Source of the DNA: Paracoccaceae bacterium
Lineage (GTDB): Bacteria > Pseudomonadota > Alphaproteobacteria > Rhodobacterales > Rhodobacteraceae
Assembly: GCA_003561595.1 (NCBI GenBank)
Contig: PWWF01000158.1
Location: forward strand, 1 to 5,130
Reading direction: 5' to 3'
Length of the DNA stretch: 5,130 nt
Shown piece by piece: positions 4,552 through 5,130 of the stretch. Both the position numbers and the translations under genes were made by a program. Position 1 is the stretch's first letter; each line of letters starts with the position of its first letter. Under the pieces are notes generated by a model. It worked only from the letters and a program-made list of their open reading frames with translations, did not search any database and was not told where the DNA came from.

Positions 4552-5130
4552 ATGGACCTGACAGGCATTCACCATCTGACAGCAATCACGGCGGATGCGC
4601 CCGCCAACAACCGTTTCTATACGCAGACCCTCGGGCTGCGGCGCGTCAAGAAGACCGTCAATCAGGATGATACCTCGGCCTATCATCTGTTCTTTGCCGA
4701 TGGGGCGGGCAGCCCCGGCACGGATATCACCTTTTTCGACTGGCCCGTGGCGCGCGAACGGCGCGGCACCCATTCGATCAGCCGCACCGGGCTGCGCGTG
4801 AATGAGGCGAGCCTTGACTACTGGTCTGCGCGCCTGCGCGAGGCCGGGCTGAATATGGGCGAGATCGGTCAGACCGATGGCCGCGCCAGCCTTGATTTCG
4901 AGGACCCCGAAGGCCAGCGCTTTCGCCTGACAGCCGACGCGCCGGGTGACACCCACCCATGGGACCGCAGCCCCGTGCCCGCCGAACACCAGATCCGGGG
5001 GCTGGGCCCGGTCACGATTTCGGTGCCCGATCTGGCACCCACAGCGGCGGTGCTGACGCTGGTGATGAACATGCGCGAGACGCGCAGCTATCCCGGCCCG
5101 GACGGGCAGGGCGATGTGCATGTGTTCGAA
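4552..5130 (+). CDS. VOC-superfamily ring-cleaving dioxygenase (MhqO-like), N-terminal part
   Basis: The first 193 codons are present and the frame is open to the right edge. Family members are usually a little over 300 residues, so about 60% is visible. The opening GIHHLTAIT (5-13), FYTQTLGLRRVKKTVNQDD (22-40), AYHLFFADGAGSPGTDITFF (43-62) and LDFEDPEGQRFRL (114-126) mark a vicinal-oxygen-chelate module of the type annotated as ring-cleaving or MhqO/MhqA-like dioxygenase. His7/His8 and Glu120 are the likely metal ligand positions of the first module. A second module starts at about residue 148 (IRGLGPVTISVPDL) and lacks a His where the first has HH. Such proteins are linked to hydroquinone or catechol breakdown and quinone or electrophile stress; the substrate here is unknown. 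AGGAGG lies 5 nt before the ATG, a strong ribosome site. It is probably unrelated to the GSR operon, as no EcfG promoter was found upstream. Confidence 0.85.
   Translation, partial: MDLTGIHHLTAITADAPANNRFYTQTLGLRRVKKTVNQDDTSAYHLFFADGAGSPGTDITFFDWPVARERRGTHSISRTGLRVNEASLDYWSARLREAGLNMGEIGQTDGRASLDFEDPEGQRFRLTADAPGDTHPWDRSPVPAEHQIRGLGPVTISVPDLAPTAAVLTLVMNMRETRSYPGPDGQGDVHVFE

Noticed and set aside
4495..5121. 208-codon minus-strand open frame opposite the VOC gene
   Set aside because: The plus-strand frame has strong VOC motifs and an AGGAGG ribosome site; the minus frame is a shadow with no domain pattern.
1..5130. CRISPR arrays, tRNA or rRNA genes, insertion sequences
   Set aside because: No spaced direct repeats, cloverleaf-like segments, transposase frames or terminal repeats were found on reading either strand.

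Overview
The window looks like chromosome from an alphaproteobacterium, most likely Rhodobacteraceae: it is GC-rich and carries the full alphaproteobacterial general stress response (GSR) switch. That switch is built from the EcfG sigma factor, the NepR anti-sigma factor and the PhyR anti-anti-sigma response regulator. The family was inferred by reading proteins and motifs; no database search was run.

Layout. Positions 1-1220 (minus strand) hold nepR, ecfG and the start of a membrane sensor histidine kinase, tightly packed and apparently one operon. The kinase runs off the left edge. Positions 1221-1421 form the divergent control region, which contains a 33-bp inverted repeat (1299-1331). This repeat encodes overlapping EcfG-type promoters: a perfect GGAAC-N16-CGTT towards phyR and a one-mismatch version towards nepR. 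A 46-nt hairpin lies in the predicted nepR leader. phyR occupies 1422-2216 (plus) and ends at a very strong terminator (2262-2295). A second perfect EcfG promoter (2329-2353) then drives a 57-residue DUF1328 membrane peptide (2400-2573). Another terminator follows, then a DUF2383/PA2169-type four-helix-bundle protein (2638-3138), a weaker terminator, and a Crp/Fnr-family regulator (3186-3917). On the opposite strand, overlapping the Crp/Fnr 3' end by 34 bp, is a small protein that I read as a receiver-domain fold lacking every phosphorylation residue (3884-4267). After a 284-bp gap comes the N-terminal 193 codons of a two-domain VOC (glyoxalase-fold) protein of the MhqO-like ring-cleaving dioxygenase type, cut by the right edge.

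How it works together. In the known GSR mechanism, NepR holds EcfG inactive. Stress-activated kinases phosphorylate PhyR, whose sigma-like N-terminal domain then captures NepR and frees EcfG. EcfG transcribes its own regulators and stress genes. The sequence shows the autoregulatory promoters and one local output gene (DUF1328), possibly two if the DUF2383 gene is read through its upstream terminator. The most interesting points are the mutually exclusive palindromic promoter pair, the nepR leader hairpin, the terminator placed in front of the DUF2383 gene, and the degenerate receiver next to the GSR locus.
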